A stretch of DNA of 22,295 bases from a virus, in the IMG/VR virus record IMGVR_UViG_3300035698_030287, positions 1-22,295 of that record; one strand, 5' to 3'. The notes beneath the pieces were generated by a model. It made no database searches. It was given only the letters and a program-made list of their open reading frames with translations, and had not been told where the DNA came from. The translations under genes and the position numbers were made by a program. Below are positions 7,723-16,272 of the stretch, in pieces; position 1 is the stretch's first letter; every line of letters begins with the position of its first letter.

Positions 7723-8537
7723 TGGCTTCCACACATGAAGAAATGATTCAAGGTGCATCAGGTGAAAGAGATTGGCGTGGTTGGAAAACTATAAATATGA
7801 TAACCATACAAGATGGATGCACTGGTAGTAGTTTTGTTGCAAAAGTGAATAATGCCATAACTTTAGCTGGATATACAATAGGTGGGAATTTCGGGGCATT
7901 GGCTCCTTATTGTTATTTACAGTCAGTCCATGCAAGTATTATAGACGGTAGTCCAAATACGGTAAGATTAGAATTAAAATTTGAAAGAGATTTTCCTGAA
8001 CGATTTAAACCAGGCACAATGGAACTTGGAGCCTCCTTAATTTCAGTCGAAACAAATAAGGATAAAGATGATAATGTTATGTGGCTTTCCCATACTTATC
8101 CGATTGGGTATCGAAGATCGCCTCAGGATGATCCATTAACTGTAGCAGTAGAGTCAGGTCAAATTACTCATACCACAAATAAATTCATACCAGAAAAAAC
8201 CAGAACATTTACAAAACAAGTAAGTGAGGCAGATGCTAAAACTGCTTCTGATTACACCGGCTGTATTAATAGTGTTGATTGGTTAGATTCAGGGGATGCT
8301 AATAAATGGATGGCTGTTCATATCCACGGTAGATCAGAAGACGGTGGAAATAGTTATAACATGACTTATAACTTTATATATAGAAAAGAAACTTGGTTAC
8401 ACGAAGCAATTTTTATTCAAGACAATGGTAAACCACCGTATCCTTTTTCACCTGCGGCTACATTAGGTAGTGATGGGGATTATAAAGAATATCCTATATA
8501 CGAAGAAAAAGCTTTTGCTAATTTAGGACTAACCTAA
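7722..8537 (+). CDS. Distal tail structural protein, unknown family
   Basis: This 271-residue protein comes directly after the tape measure gene and overlaps its stop (TAATG); AAGGAAGGA lies about 8 bases upstream. Its position is that of the distal tail (Dit-like) protein of siphophages. The composition is beta-rich with many aromatic residues (NTVRLELKFERDF, YNMTYNFIYRKETWLHEA). No Dit signature can be confirmed by eye, so only a distal tail or baseplate role is inferred. No signal peptide or membrane segment is evident. Confidence 0.6.
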   Translation: MASTHEEMIQGASGERDWRGWKTINMITIQDGCTGSSFVAKVNNAITLAGYTIGGNFGALAPYCYLQSVHASIIDGSPNTVRLELKFERDFPERFKPGTMELGASLISVETNKDKDDNVMWLSHTYPIGYRRSPQDDPLTVAVESGQITHTTNKFIPEKTRTFTKQVSEADAKTASDYTGCINSVDWLDSGDANKWMAVHIHGRSEDGGNSYNMTYNFIYRKETWLHEAIFIQDNGKPPYPFSPAATLGSDGDYKEYPIYEEKAFANLGLT

Positions 8538-8538
8538 A

Positions 8539-9177
8539 ATGGTATTTAATTCTTTATTTCAATTTAATGGTATTGGTTCAGCTGTAGATAAACTGAATGA
8601 AATTGTTAAGGTGCTAAATAATCTAGACAATTTAGTAGGTGACAATTTCATAAAAGTACAAAGAACACCTGCAGGTCCTCTAATCTCTTTAAATATTCAG
8701 CAAGTCTTGAATAAAATTCCGATTCTGGGGGGAAGTGGATCAGCCACTTCTGAAACTACAGGATTAGGAATTGTGGTTGAAACTTTAGCTTATGGTGCAA
8801 TAGGATCATCAGGAGATACCGGGTGCAATAGTTATGTTATTGAATTGATAACAGCTGATAGTTTAGCTAGTTCTTCATCTTCAGCTCCTTCTTCTTCATC
8901 AGCCACACAAATCACAATAGAAACGCAGGATGATTTATTAGGTTTAGAAGGTTTGTCTGAGGACGCTGCAACTAATTTTGATTTAAGAAATTGTGCTCCT
9001 TGGTATCCTGTTGATAGTATAGTACAATTAATACAAACAGATAAGGGTGGTTTGTTGGAAGCGGAGCAGTGGTGCTTAGCCGAGACATTAAACTGGCTGG
9101 GATACCATGATGAGGATAATGGTAAATATAAAACAATCAGCGTTAAAGATGGTGAAAAACTAACTGCGGTCTGGTAA
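8539..9177 (+). CDS. Tail protein with Ser-rich linker
   Basis: This 212-residue protein has three parts. The N-terminal ~75 residues contain VDKLNEIVKVLNNLDNL and then NFIKVQRTPAGPLISLNI, a segment that resembles trimeric or fibre-type virion proteins. The middle (residues ~110-125) is a low-complexity Ser/Ala/Pro stretch, SLASSSSSAPSSSSA. The C-terminal ~85 residues are acidic with Trp and Tyr. It lies between two putative tail tip genes, with spacings of 1 and 3 bases. The Ser stretch looks like a flexible linker and could be a target for O-glycosylation by the enzymes encoded downstream; that is speculation from context. The family is not recognised. Confidence 0.6.
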   Translation: MVFNSLFQFNGIGSAVDKLNEIVKVLNNLDNLVGDNFIKVQRTPAGPLISLNIQQVLNKIPILGGSGSATSETTGLGIVVETLAYGAIGSSGDTGCNSYVIELITADSLASSSSSAPSSSSATQITIETQDDLLGLEGLSEDAATNFDLRNCAPWYPVDSIVQLIQTDKGGLLEAEQWCLAETLNWLGYHDEDNGKYKTISVKDGEKLTAVW

Positions 9178-9180
9178 AAA

Positions 9181-11556
9181 ATGGATAACTATAATTGGTT
9201 TTACAAAACTTGGCCCATAGATTCTGATTCAAATTCTGGAGATGTTGACCACCGGGCGGCTGAAGACATTCGCAAAATGATGTGGCTGGTCCATGATCCG
9301 CATAGAGGTGGGTCGGATTTAGCGGCAAGATATGGTGATAGTGGAGGTGGTTATACTTTAGCTACATTAACTGCGGAGATGAATGCCTATTCAAATAGTT
9401 CAAAAATGCGATATGCTGGGTATTTTAAGATATATTATACCGATGATGCACTTGATGATTTGCAATTAGATAATCCTGATTTGTTTATCAATATCAGAGG
9501 AATGTCGCCTGATGATGTTGCCGACCACCCGCCGATTGATGTAGTTACTGGAAAAGTTGATTCGGATTATTGGGAGCCGATGGCAAATCCAAATTTGTAT
9601 CATCATTTCGATAAAAATTCTGGACGTTATTGGGGTAGTTATAAACATGCTGATGATAATTCTATTCCAGGACAGACCGGCACGGGTGGTTATCATTATG
9701 TAATGGAGGCAGACAAATGGTTGCCACGTCAAACTGACCCATGGGAACAGTATACTCCACTTATTGCTGATTTACCAGCCCGGCGTCATATGTTTGATGT
9801 TGATGATAGTATAGATGGTGTCGAGCGACTACCTAAACATATAGCTGAATATCCTTTAGCTCAATATAGGGGAAATGTTGTTGGTAGTTTTATAGAAACA
9901 GATTTATTATATACTGATTGGGCATTGCTTGACGGTCATCCATATACTATTAAAGGCGAATATTTTTATGAGCCCAAAATGGACGGCGGTTATCAAGATT
10001 GGGCAGAGGTGGTTATTGAATCCAGAGCCCGCGTTAATATAAGAGAAATAGCCACTACAAGTACTACTTTCATAGCAAATTATGATTTGATACGTTCTAT
10101 ATGGACAAGTGACCCTATTGGTTATGGTCGAGGTGAAAGTCCATGGGACCCGACTGCTCTTGGAGTAAATGCAAAATATGATCCCGTTATGGCATATACA
10201 TATGATTATCGTTGGGGTTGTAATGGCTCATCTTTTGAAAAAGCCCTTGCTGATATTTCGACAACAGAAGAAAAAAAATATGATTGGTATTATGATGACA
10301 AGTCCGGCGGAAATTGGAATTACTGGGCGTCGAAAAATAAAAATGTTTATGTAGATGATTACAGCTGGGTGAGGGGTTCAGAGCTATTCCCTCATCCTAA
10401 CGGATGTTGGCGACGAGTGTGGCGACATACAAATTATTGGCCTACTCTAAGCGATGGTAGTCCTGCTCCTATGTGGCCGGGCGATGCGGGTAGTCCGCCT
10501 TATTATGACTGCCTGAAGATGATGATTACACAAGCTCAAAAAGATGCTATTGTATCGGCAGCGGCAGAAGGTGATAATTCGGGATGTGATATAAGTGCCG
10601 GTTGGACATATTTCACGAATTTTTATAAGGTGGTTGAATATGCAAGTATTTCACAATGGTTTAATGCAAACGGCACGCCAAACGCGGCAGCAATAAGTAA
10701 TTATGGGAGTTTAACACAAGCAACAATTGATAGTTTAGAGTGGCGTCACAAAGCGATGGTTGACGATGATTGTGAACATGAAATGCATCCCGACTGGCTG
10801 AATGATATTATGGAAGTTTTACAACAGGTCGAAATGCAAAAAGGTGTGGCAGCAAGTTATCATAAGGTACGAGCAGAAATAGCCTGGGAGGCTGGTATTG
10901 AGTTTGATACAGCGTTGGAAGCAATTGAGGCCCAAATTGTTCGGGATGCAGCCAAATTAGCCGACCACCGATTAAATGACATTGAGTCGGCGACTAATGA
11001 TTTTAGTACTTGGGTGGGATGGTTTGGTGAGGTCCGATATGATTTATCAGGAGACTATTTTAAAAATTCTCGTTCTGCAGCGAGAATGAGTTTTAGTTAC
11101 GATAAAAGTTATAAAATCAATCGTACTGCAAATGATATGCCTACCCATATTTCAGCTGGTGCTGCCCGAATGGCTATTATGCAATCGCATCCCTCTTTTA
11201 CTCCTGCTTCTCCTCCAGAAGTTAATGGTGTATTACCGCCGGCATATGATGTTTCTGAGAATGATGTGGCGTATGTATATGTGAATTTGATATGGCAAGG
11301 GGAATATGGTTGGATAGGTACGTTTCTTCCTGCAAGCGATTTATCATTGCCGCTTACTGCTCCACCGAATGATGACCCATATCAATCATTCGATGCCTGG
11401 GAACCGACAGAGGATGATGTATTAAGGTGGTATAGATGGTGTAAAATGAAATTTGAAGCAAATGGCATTTATCTAGGTGTGGTTATAGATTACGGTGCCT
11501 ACGGAAGCTCTCCGACAGCGGGTGTGTTTATTTTCGACGAGACTAACGCAGTTTGA
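9181..11556 (+). CDS. Large Trp/Tyr/Asp-rich tail tip protein, unknown family
   Basis: This 791-residue protein is the last gene before the glycan genes and the second largest in the tail block. It is unusually rich in Trp, Tyr and Asp (for example YDWYYDDKSGGNWNYW near residue 365). A helical segment at about 530-600 (MEVLQQVEMQKGVAASYHKV, then IEAQIVRDAAKLADH) separates beta-type halves. Large proteins at this position after the tape measure are usually tip, hub or host-recognition proteins, and high aromatic content is common in carbohydrate-binding surfaces. No enzyme motif can be assigned. The start is ATG 9181 with only a weak ribosome binding site. Confidence 0.6.
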   Translation: MDNYNWFYKTWPIDSDSNSGDVDHRAAEDIRKMMWLVHDPHRGGSDLAARYGDSGGGYTLATLTAEMNAYSNSSKMRYAGYFKIYYTDDALDDLQLDNPDLFINIRGMSPDDVADHPPIDVVTGKVDSDYWEPMANPNLYHHFDKNSGRYWGSYKHADDNSIPGQTGTGGYHYVMEADKWLPRQTDPWEQYTPLIADLPARRHMFDVDDSIDGVERLPKHIAEYPLAQYRGNVVGSFIETDLLYTDWALLDGHPYTIKGEYFYEPKMDGGYQDWAEVVIESRARVNIREIATTSTTFIANYDLIRSIWTSDPIGYGRGESPWDPTALGVNAKYDPVMAYTYDYRWGCNGSSFEKALADISTTEEKKYDWYYDDKSGGNWNYWASKNKNVYVDDYSWVRGSELFPHPNGCWRRVWRHTNYWPTLSDGSPAPMWPGDAGSPPYYDCLKMMITQAQKDAIVSAAAEGDNSGCDISAGWTYFTNFYKVVEYASISQWFNANGTPNAAAISNYGSLTQATIDSLEWRHKAMVDDDCEHEMHPDWLNDIMEVLQQVEMQKGVAASYHKVRAEIAWEAGIEFDTALEAIEAQIVRDAAKLADHRLNDIESATNDFSTWVGWFGEVRYDLSGDYFKNSRSAARMSFSYDKSYKINRTANDMPTHISAGAARMAIMQSHPSFTPASPPEVNGVLPPAYDVSENDVAYVYVNLIWQGEYGWIGTFLPASDLSLPLTAPPNDDPYQSFDAWEPTEDDVLRWYRWCKMKFEANGIYLGVVIDYGAYGSSPTAGVFIFDETNAV

Positions 11557-11568
11557 GGGGAAAATAAA

Positions 11569-12789
11569 ATGAATAAAGATAGTGTTTATCTTGTAGGTGG
11601 TGGTATTAGTTTAAGTGATTTTGATTTTAAAGAATTAAAAGATTTAGATACTATTGCTGTAAATTATGCAGCGTATGATGTGCCAAATCCCACTTATTGT
11701 ATAACAGCAGATAGTGGGGTTTTTAAAAAATTATGTATAGGTAAATTTAATGAAATAGATACTTCTTGGGTTTTAGTTACCAATCCAGATCATGCTTCTA
11801 TGAAATGGAAGGATGGTGTTTTCCAACATATAAAAAGTCGGTATGTTTATAATTTGTTTGCTCCTCATATTTTAATAAGGAATAGTGGAACAGAGGGTAT
11901 CGGGTTTTCTTTTAAGGATTTTAAAACTGGTTATAATAGTGGGTTTTGTGCGTTCCAACTTGCTGTTCTTTTAGGGTATAAAAAAATTCATTTACTTGGT
12001 TTTGATTTGGGTGGAGGTAGTGGCTCTCATTATTCAAAGAAATATAAAAAGAATCAAATAGATAGAGAAGTTTTAGAAAGGTATTATAATAATTTTGTTA
12101 TCGCTATTGATATCCTAAAGAAACAAACAGATATAGAAGTTATATCACATTCTGCTATAAGTAAATTAAATCAGTTTATTCCATTTATCCCGTTTAAACC
12201 AAAACCAAAGCCCAAACCACATATATTAATTACTAAAATTAAAAGTAAAAAACATATTAAATTATCTATTTTAATTTGTTCATTAAGTTTGCGAATTAAA
12301 TCTTTAAATCGTCTTCTTGATATATTGGAAAAACAAGACAGGGATGACATAGAAATTCTTGTGGAAACAGATGATGGTGAAATAACAACTGGAGCAAAAA
12401 GAAATCTTTTATTACAAAAAGCTCGCGGTGATTATATTGTTTTTGTAGATGATGATGATGCGGTAAGCGAGGATTATGTAGAGCAAATTATTAAAGCGAT
12501 TAAAACTGATCCTGATTGTGTGGGTATAGAAGGAATAATAACATCTGCTCGTAAAAAATGGTCTAGATGTTTTATTCATTCAATTAGGTATGAAAAATGG
12601 TTTAGTAAAAATTCTATTTATTATCGCTGTCCTAATCATATCTCTCCGGTAAAGAGAGAGCTTGCCCTTAAAGTTGGTTTTCCAGATAAAACAGAAAAAG
12701 AAGATTTGGATTATTCAATGAGGTTATTTCCGTATTTGAAAACAGAAGTACAGATACTTAAACCAATATATTTTTACTATGCGAGTTAA
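11569..12789 (+). CDS. DUF115-like / family 2 glycosyltransferase fusion
   Basis: The 406-residue protein has two domains. Residues 1-200 resemble the DUF115/MptE-like fold, also found in sialyltransferase- and flagellin-glycosylation-type proteins: VYLVGGGISL near the start, then GYNSGFCAFQLAVLLGYKKI (121-140) and HLLGFDLGG. A Pro-Lys linker FKPKPKPKPH (209-218) follows. Residues ~230-406 form a GT-A family 2 glycosyltransferase: the LSILICSL strand, GAKRNLLL (275-282), a metal- and sugar-nucleotide-binding VFVDDDDA (291-298) and a possible catalytic-loop acidic motif KEDLDYSMRL (377-386). A strong GAGGGG ribosome binding site precedes ATG 11569, so this may open the glycan part of the operon. 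Donor and acceptor sugars cannot be deduced. Confidence 0.75.
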   Translation: MNKDSVYLVGGGISLSDFDFKELKDLDTIAVNYAAYDVPNPTYCITADSGVFKKLCIGKFNEIDTSWVLVTNPDHASMKWKDGVFQHIKSRYVYNLFAPHILIRNSGTEGIGFSFKDFKTGYNSGFCAFQLAVLLGYKKIHLLGFDLGGGSGSHYSKKYKKNQIDREVLERYYNNFVIAIDILKKQTDIEVISHSAISKLNQFIPFIPFKPKPKPKPHILITKIKSKKHIKLSILICSLSLRIKSLNRLLDILEKQDRDDIEILVETDDGEITTGAKRNLLLQKARGDYIVFVDDDDAVSEDYVEQIIKAIKTDPDCVGIEGIITSARKKWSRCFIHSIRYEKWFSKNSIYYRCPNHISPVKRELALKVGFPDKTEKEDLDYSMRLFPYLKTEVQILKPIYFYYAS

Positions 12790-12791
12790 CT

Positions 12792-13457
12792 ATGAAAATT
12801 CTATTTAAGTATCCCACATACGGTCGAGCGGAATGGTTTAAATCTACTTTAGAAAAGTATTATGAAATGATAAGTGGAAAGCATGATTATGAATTTATCA
12901 TTTCTTGTAACGAAGATGATCTCAGTATGAACAATGAGAAGATGATCGAATACATGAGCAGTAAACCCAATTTAAAATTTTACTTTGGCCCTCATAAAAA
13001 TAAAATAGAAGCTATAAATGCAGACATGGGCGTTTGTTGTTTTGATATTCTTTTTCTTATTTCAGACGACATGATACCGGTAGTTAAGAATTTTGATGAG
13101 ATTATCGTAACTAAAATGAATGAGCATTTTCCAAATTTGGATGGGGCACTTCATTTTAATGATGGTTGTTGTGGAAAAGATAAGACAATTACTCTATCTA
13201 TTTTAGGTGTAAATTTATACAATTGGTTTGGTTATATCTATCATCCAGCATATAAGAGTTTTTATTGTGATAATGAATTTACAGATGAGGTTTATAAAAT
13301 AAGTAAAGTAGTATACATTCCAAAAATTATTGTTAAACATGATTGGAAGGGATGGGGAAAAGGAGATGTTGTTTATAAAAGGAATCATGTTTTAGGCAGA
13401 TTAGACAAACGAACGTATGAACAACGAAAAGCGAATGGATGCCCGAAAGGAAAATAA
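12792..13457 (+). CDS. Glycosyltransferase-like protein (GT-A fold)
   Basis: This 221-residue protein begins KILFKYPTYGRAEWF, the first strand and loop of GT2-like enzymes, and carries FLISDDMIPV (residues 88-97), where SDD takes the place of the metal-binding DxD. A KNKIEAINADMG segment (69-80) corresponds to the conserved region before that motif. It is short for a full GT2 enzyme and may act as a minimal transferase. The gene starts 2 bases after the stop of the preceding gene. Its 3' end has a basic tail that overlaps the next start by one base. Confidence 0.65.
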   Translation: MKILFKYPTYGRAEWFKSTLEKYYEMISGKHDYEFIISCNEDDLSMNNEKMIEYMSSKPNLKFYFGPHKNKIEAINADMGVCCFDILFLISDDMIPVVKNFDEIIVTKMNEHFPNLDGALHFNDGCCGKDKTITLSILGVNLYNWFGYIYHPAYKSFYCDNEFTDEVYKISKVVYIPKIIVKHDWKGWGKGDVVYKRNHVLGRLDKRTYEQRKANGCPKGK

Positions 13458-14053
13458 TGTACTCGCAAAGAGATGAAGAGAAATATATTTTAGAATTTTT
13501 TGGTAAAGCACTGGGCAAGTTTTTAGATATAGGTGCATACGATGGGAAGACTTTTAGTAATATTTATCAGCTTGCCTTACAAAAATGGTCTGGGGTTTGT
13601 GTAGAACCTTCTCCTTCTGTTTTACCGAGTTTGAGAAGTCTATATGAAAATAATAAAAATATATGGATAGTGGATAAAGGAGTAGGATTAAAAAGAGGTG
13701 AGGTTTTATTTTATGATTTTAAAGGAGATGCTGTTAGTTCTTTTGTAAAAAAGCACGCTGAAACATGGAGGCTGGGGGAAGGGGATAAGCGGAATTATCG
13801 ACAAATAAAGATAGAGGTAATTACTGTAGCAGATTTGTTTAAATTGGTCGGTACGGATTTTAATTTTATAAGCATAGATGCCGAAGGGTGGAGTTTGAGG
13901 ATATTAGAAAATTTACCATTTAAAAGTTTAACTGATTTAACTATGATTTGTGTGGAATTTGATGGAGAAGAGCAGGAAGTAAAATCTATCTTAAAACCTT
14001 ACGGGTTTAAACAGTATCATAAAACAGCGGAAAATCTAATACTGGTCAGGTAA
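13457..14053 (+). CDS. FkbM-family methyltransferase
   Basis: This protein is 198 residues from ATG 13457. I prefer this start because GAAAGGA lies 5 bases upstream and the ATG overlaps the previous TAA; an in-frame ATG at 13439 would add six residues but has no good ribosome binding site. The SAM-binding motif I is FLDIGAYDG (22-30), followed by VEPSP (49-53). The FkbM-type SIDAEGWSLRIL (139-150) is also present. The family O-methylates sugars and related hydroxyls in polysaccharide and secondary-metabolite pathways. Here it probably methylates a residue of the glycan made by neighbouring transferases. Confidence 0.8.
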   Translation: MYSQRDEEKYILEFFGKALGKFLDIGAYDGKTFSNIYQLALQKWSGVCVEPSPSVLPSLRSLYENNKNIWIVDKGVGLKRGEVLFYDFKGDAVSSFVKKHAETWRLGEGDKRNYRQIKIEVITVADLFKLVGTDFNFISIDAEGWSLRILENLPFKSLTDLTMICVEFDGEEQEVKSILKPYGFKQYHKTAENLILVR

Positions 14054-14057
14054 AAAT

Positions 14058-14801
14058 ATGTATAAAGGATTGTTATATGTTGTTTTTGGTGAACAGTATG
14101 ATTCTTTAGCTGCTCATACCATTGTTCAAAGTAGACAAAATACTGAGTTACCTATATGTGTTCTCACTAATAGTTTGAATAGATGTAGTAAATGGAAAGA
14201 AGTGTCCAATGTTCATTATATTTATATAGATAAAAAGCAGAATGAAAACAGAGATGTCAAAACTCATATGTTATGTTATACTCCTTTTGATGAAACTATT
14301 TATCTTGATTGTGATTCTGTAATAAGAAATAAAGGGATTGAACAGGCGTTTGATTTACTTCAAAATAATGATTTGGTTTTGAATAAGTTTTTAAGATGGG
14401 GTATGGAAGATAAGATTTTAAGGTTGTATCGGAGAGTAATGAGAAGAGAGGAAGTAAAGTTACCTCTTGAAGTTTATAATGGTGCTTTTATTGGCTTTAA
14501 AAAAAATACTAATGTGGCCTCTTTTTTTTCTATGTGGAATTCTTTTTGGATAAGAGATGGGAAGGGTCGAGAAATGCCTTCCCTTGCATGTGCTCTTAAA
14601 AAGAGTGACAGTAAAATATTTTGTTTACCAAAAGGATTTTTCTGCCCTGATATTTATGATAAAAATTGTATAGTGCAACATAATTATAATAGTAATGCAG
14701 GGATGGATTTTCATCAAGAGTTTAGTCTTCCAAGAATCCGAGAAAACAAACCTTTTGATAATGATGCTTCTGATTGGAATTGGGTGGGGATGGATAAATG
14801 A
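14058..14801 (+). CDS. Nucleotide-sugar glycosyltransferase-like protein with DxD
   Basis: In this 247-residue protein TPFDETIYLDCDSVI (residues 75-89) contains the DxD motif (D84, D86) of GT-A enzymes, and VYNGAFIGFKKN (139-150) is the typical acceptor-side segment. The arrangement resembles family 8-like transferases and the nucleotide-diphospho-sugar transferase group. It follows the methyltransferase after 4 bases and overlaps the next gene by 4 bases (ATGA). Its substrate is unknown. Confidence 0.65.
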   Translation: MYKGLLYVVFGEQYDSLAAHTIVQSRQNTELPICVLTNSLNRCSKWKEVSNVHYIYIDKKQNENRDVKTHMLCYTPFDETIYLDCDSVIRNKGIEQAFDLLQNNDLVLNKFLRWGMEDKILRLYRRVMRREEVKLPLEVYNGAFIGFKKNTNVASFFSMWNSFWIRDGKGREMPSLACALKKSDSKIFCLPKGFFCPDIYDKNCIVQHNYNSNAGMDFHQEFSLPRIRENKPFDNDASDWNWVGMDK

Positions 14802-15529
14802 AAAAATTGTGTATAGTAAATTATATCACTTTAAATACTTGGCACCCACATGGTCAAGCCAGATTGAAGGAGAGTTTAGTTAGAGCAGGATTTGAAGGGG
14901 ATGTGTTATTATTTAATCAAAATAATTTGAAGGCTCCTTCTCATTGGGAGGTACCTTATGCCTTTAAATTTTATGCTTTAATGGAAGCCCGAAAAAGAGG
15001 TTATAAACAATTGCTTTGGGTAGATGCTTCTTTTTGGGCTATTCGGAATATGAATGGTTTGTTAGAATTGATTTGTAAGAAAAAAGTATTAACTCAAAAT
15101 AGTGGCTGCTCTTTGGGTCAATGGACTTCTGATAATTGTTTAAAGAAATTTGAAATAGACAGAGAAAGAGCTTTTAATCTTAATATGTTTTCGGGTGGTT
15201 TTGTTGGTTACGATTTAAGTGATGGAAAAGCAAAAGCTTTTTTTGAGGAGTTTTGTTTTTATGCTAAAGAGGGTTCTTTGTTTAAAGGGGCTTGGACAAA
15301 TAAAGACAAATTAGTTTCAAAAGACAATCACGTTAAAGGACATCGACATGATATGAGCGTTGGGAGTATTTTATTACAAAAAACAGGAATATCTATTTTA
15401 CCTGATAATAGTGTTTTCTCTTATTATGCTTGGTACCAAAAATATAAAACTGAAAAAGATTTGAGCAAGATATATTTTGTTTGTGAAGGTGGAACAAGGG
15501 AATTACCTTTGAAGGGATTCTTGATTTGA
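14798..15529 (+). CDS. Glycosyltransferase-like protein with LLWVDASFW motif
   Basis: This 243-residue protein has a first strand LCIVNYITLNTW, then PYAFKFYALMEARKRGYKQL, then LLWVDASFW (72-80) where D-A-S replaces the DxD metal motif, then FSGGFVGYDLSD. The C-terminal half has a HRHDMSVGSILL segment that may supply a second metal ligand. It shares general layout with the gene at 17749-18321 (short first strand, K-rich helix, WVD motif), so the two may be distant relatives. The role is inferred as sugar transfer in the same pathway as its neighbours. It overlaps both neighbours by 4 bases. Confidence 0.55.
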   Translation: MKKLCIVNYITLNTWHPHGQARLKESLVRAGFEGDVLLFNQNNLKAPSHWEVPYAFKFYALMEARKRGYKQLLWVDASFWAIRNMNGLLELICKKKVLTQNSGCSLGQWTSDNCLKKFEIDRERAFNLNMFSGGFVGYDLSDGKAKAFFEEFCFYAKEGSLFKGAWTNKDKLVSKDNHVKGHRHDMSVGSILLQKTGISILPDNSVFSYYAWYQKYKTEKDLSKIYFVCEGGTRELPLKGFLI

Positions 15530-16272
15530 ACCGAGTGATAATAAAATCATTCAATGGTATAGGAGATTTGTTATTTGCAACTCCTTCTTTCAGAGTTATT
15601 AAAGAGGCTTACCCTGATTGTTATTTGGAGGTTAATAGTAACAGATGGAGTTTGCTTGAGAATAATCCTTTTATAGATAAAATAGGACATAAAGATTCCG
15701 GGGTTTTTTTATTATACCCTGCTCCCGATGGTGGGAAGCTCCCCACTCAACATCATATACTTACAGATTGGCAAATAATATGTCAAACTTATGGTTTGGA
15801 AACTAAGAAGCCTCAACTTAGACCAGAACTTTTTTTAAAGAATCTACCACCCAAAAAAAATGTTATAGGAGTACAAGTAAACCATAAAAGAAATTATCAT
15901 AATAAAAGAGTGTGGCCTTGTTTTGACGAGCTTGCTAAACAAGAGGGATTTGAACCTATACCTCAAATTACAAGTGGCGATAAGATGCAGGGATTGGCAA
16001 AACAAGTGGCGAGCTATAAATGTGTGGTGTGTGCAGAAGGTGGTATATCTCATCTTGCGGCAGCTTTGCATATTCCTGCTGTTGTTTTATTTGGGGGGTT
16101 TTCAGATCCAATTTGGACTGGGTATAATGACCATTTGAATATAGTAAGTGATGTAGAATGTAAACATTGTTTTAATTTAAATCCGTGTAGAAAGGGTTTT
16201 ATATGTTGGGAGAATATCTCTGTGAATTATGTAATCGAAAATGTGCGACAATACCTAAGCAGGTGTGCTTAA
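15526..16272 (+). CDS. GT9 heptosyltransferase-like glycosyltransferase
   Basis: The 248-residue protein starts at TTG 15526, overlapping the previous stop as TTGA, with GAAGGGA 8 bases upstream. The N-terminus IKSFNGIGDLLFATPSFRVI is the family 9 signature (nucleotide-sugar-independent first Rossmann half). CAEGGISHLAAALHIPAVVL (169-188) and LFGG are the C-terminal donor-binding signature. A Cys-rich ECKHCFNLNPCRKGFIC also matches the tail of these enzymes. It is shorter than the usual ~320-350 residues, lacking part of the middle. The family transfers ADP-heptose or related sugars to lipopolysaccharide core or protein. This copy may add an unusual sugar to the phage-encoded glycan. Confidence 0.78.
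   Translation: MNRVIIKSFNGIGDLLFATPSFRVIKEAYPDCYLEVNSNRWSLLENNPFIDKIGHKDSGVFLLYPAPDGGKLPTQHHILTDWQIICQTYGLETKKPQLRPELFLKNLPPKKNVIGVQVNHKRNYHNKRVWPCFDELAKQEGFEPIPQITSGDKMQGLAKQVASYKCVVCAEGGISHLAAALHIPAVVLFGGFSDPIWTGYNDHLNIVSDVECKHCFNLNPCRKGFICWENISVNYVIENVRQYLSRCA

Noticed and set aside
9466-10354. Frames at 9466-9732 (minus) and 10169-10354 (plus) inside the large tip gene
   Set aside because: They have skewed composition without motifs and lie within a single long reading frame that fits the tail block.
14695-14883. Short plus-strand frame across the boundary of two glycosyltransferase genes
   Set aside because: It is fully covered by the ends of two good genes that overlap as ATGA and has no support of its own.
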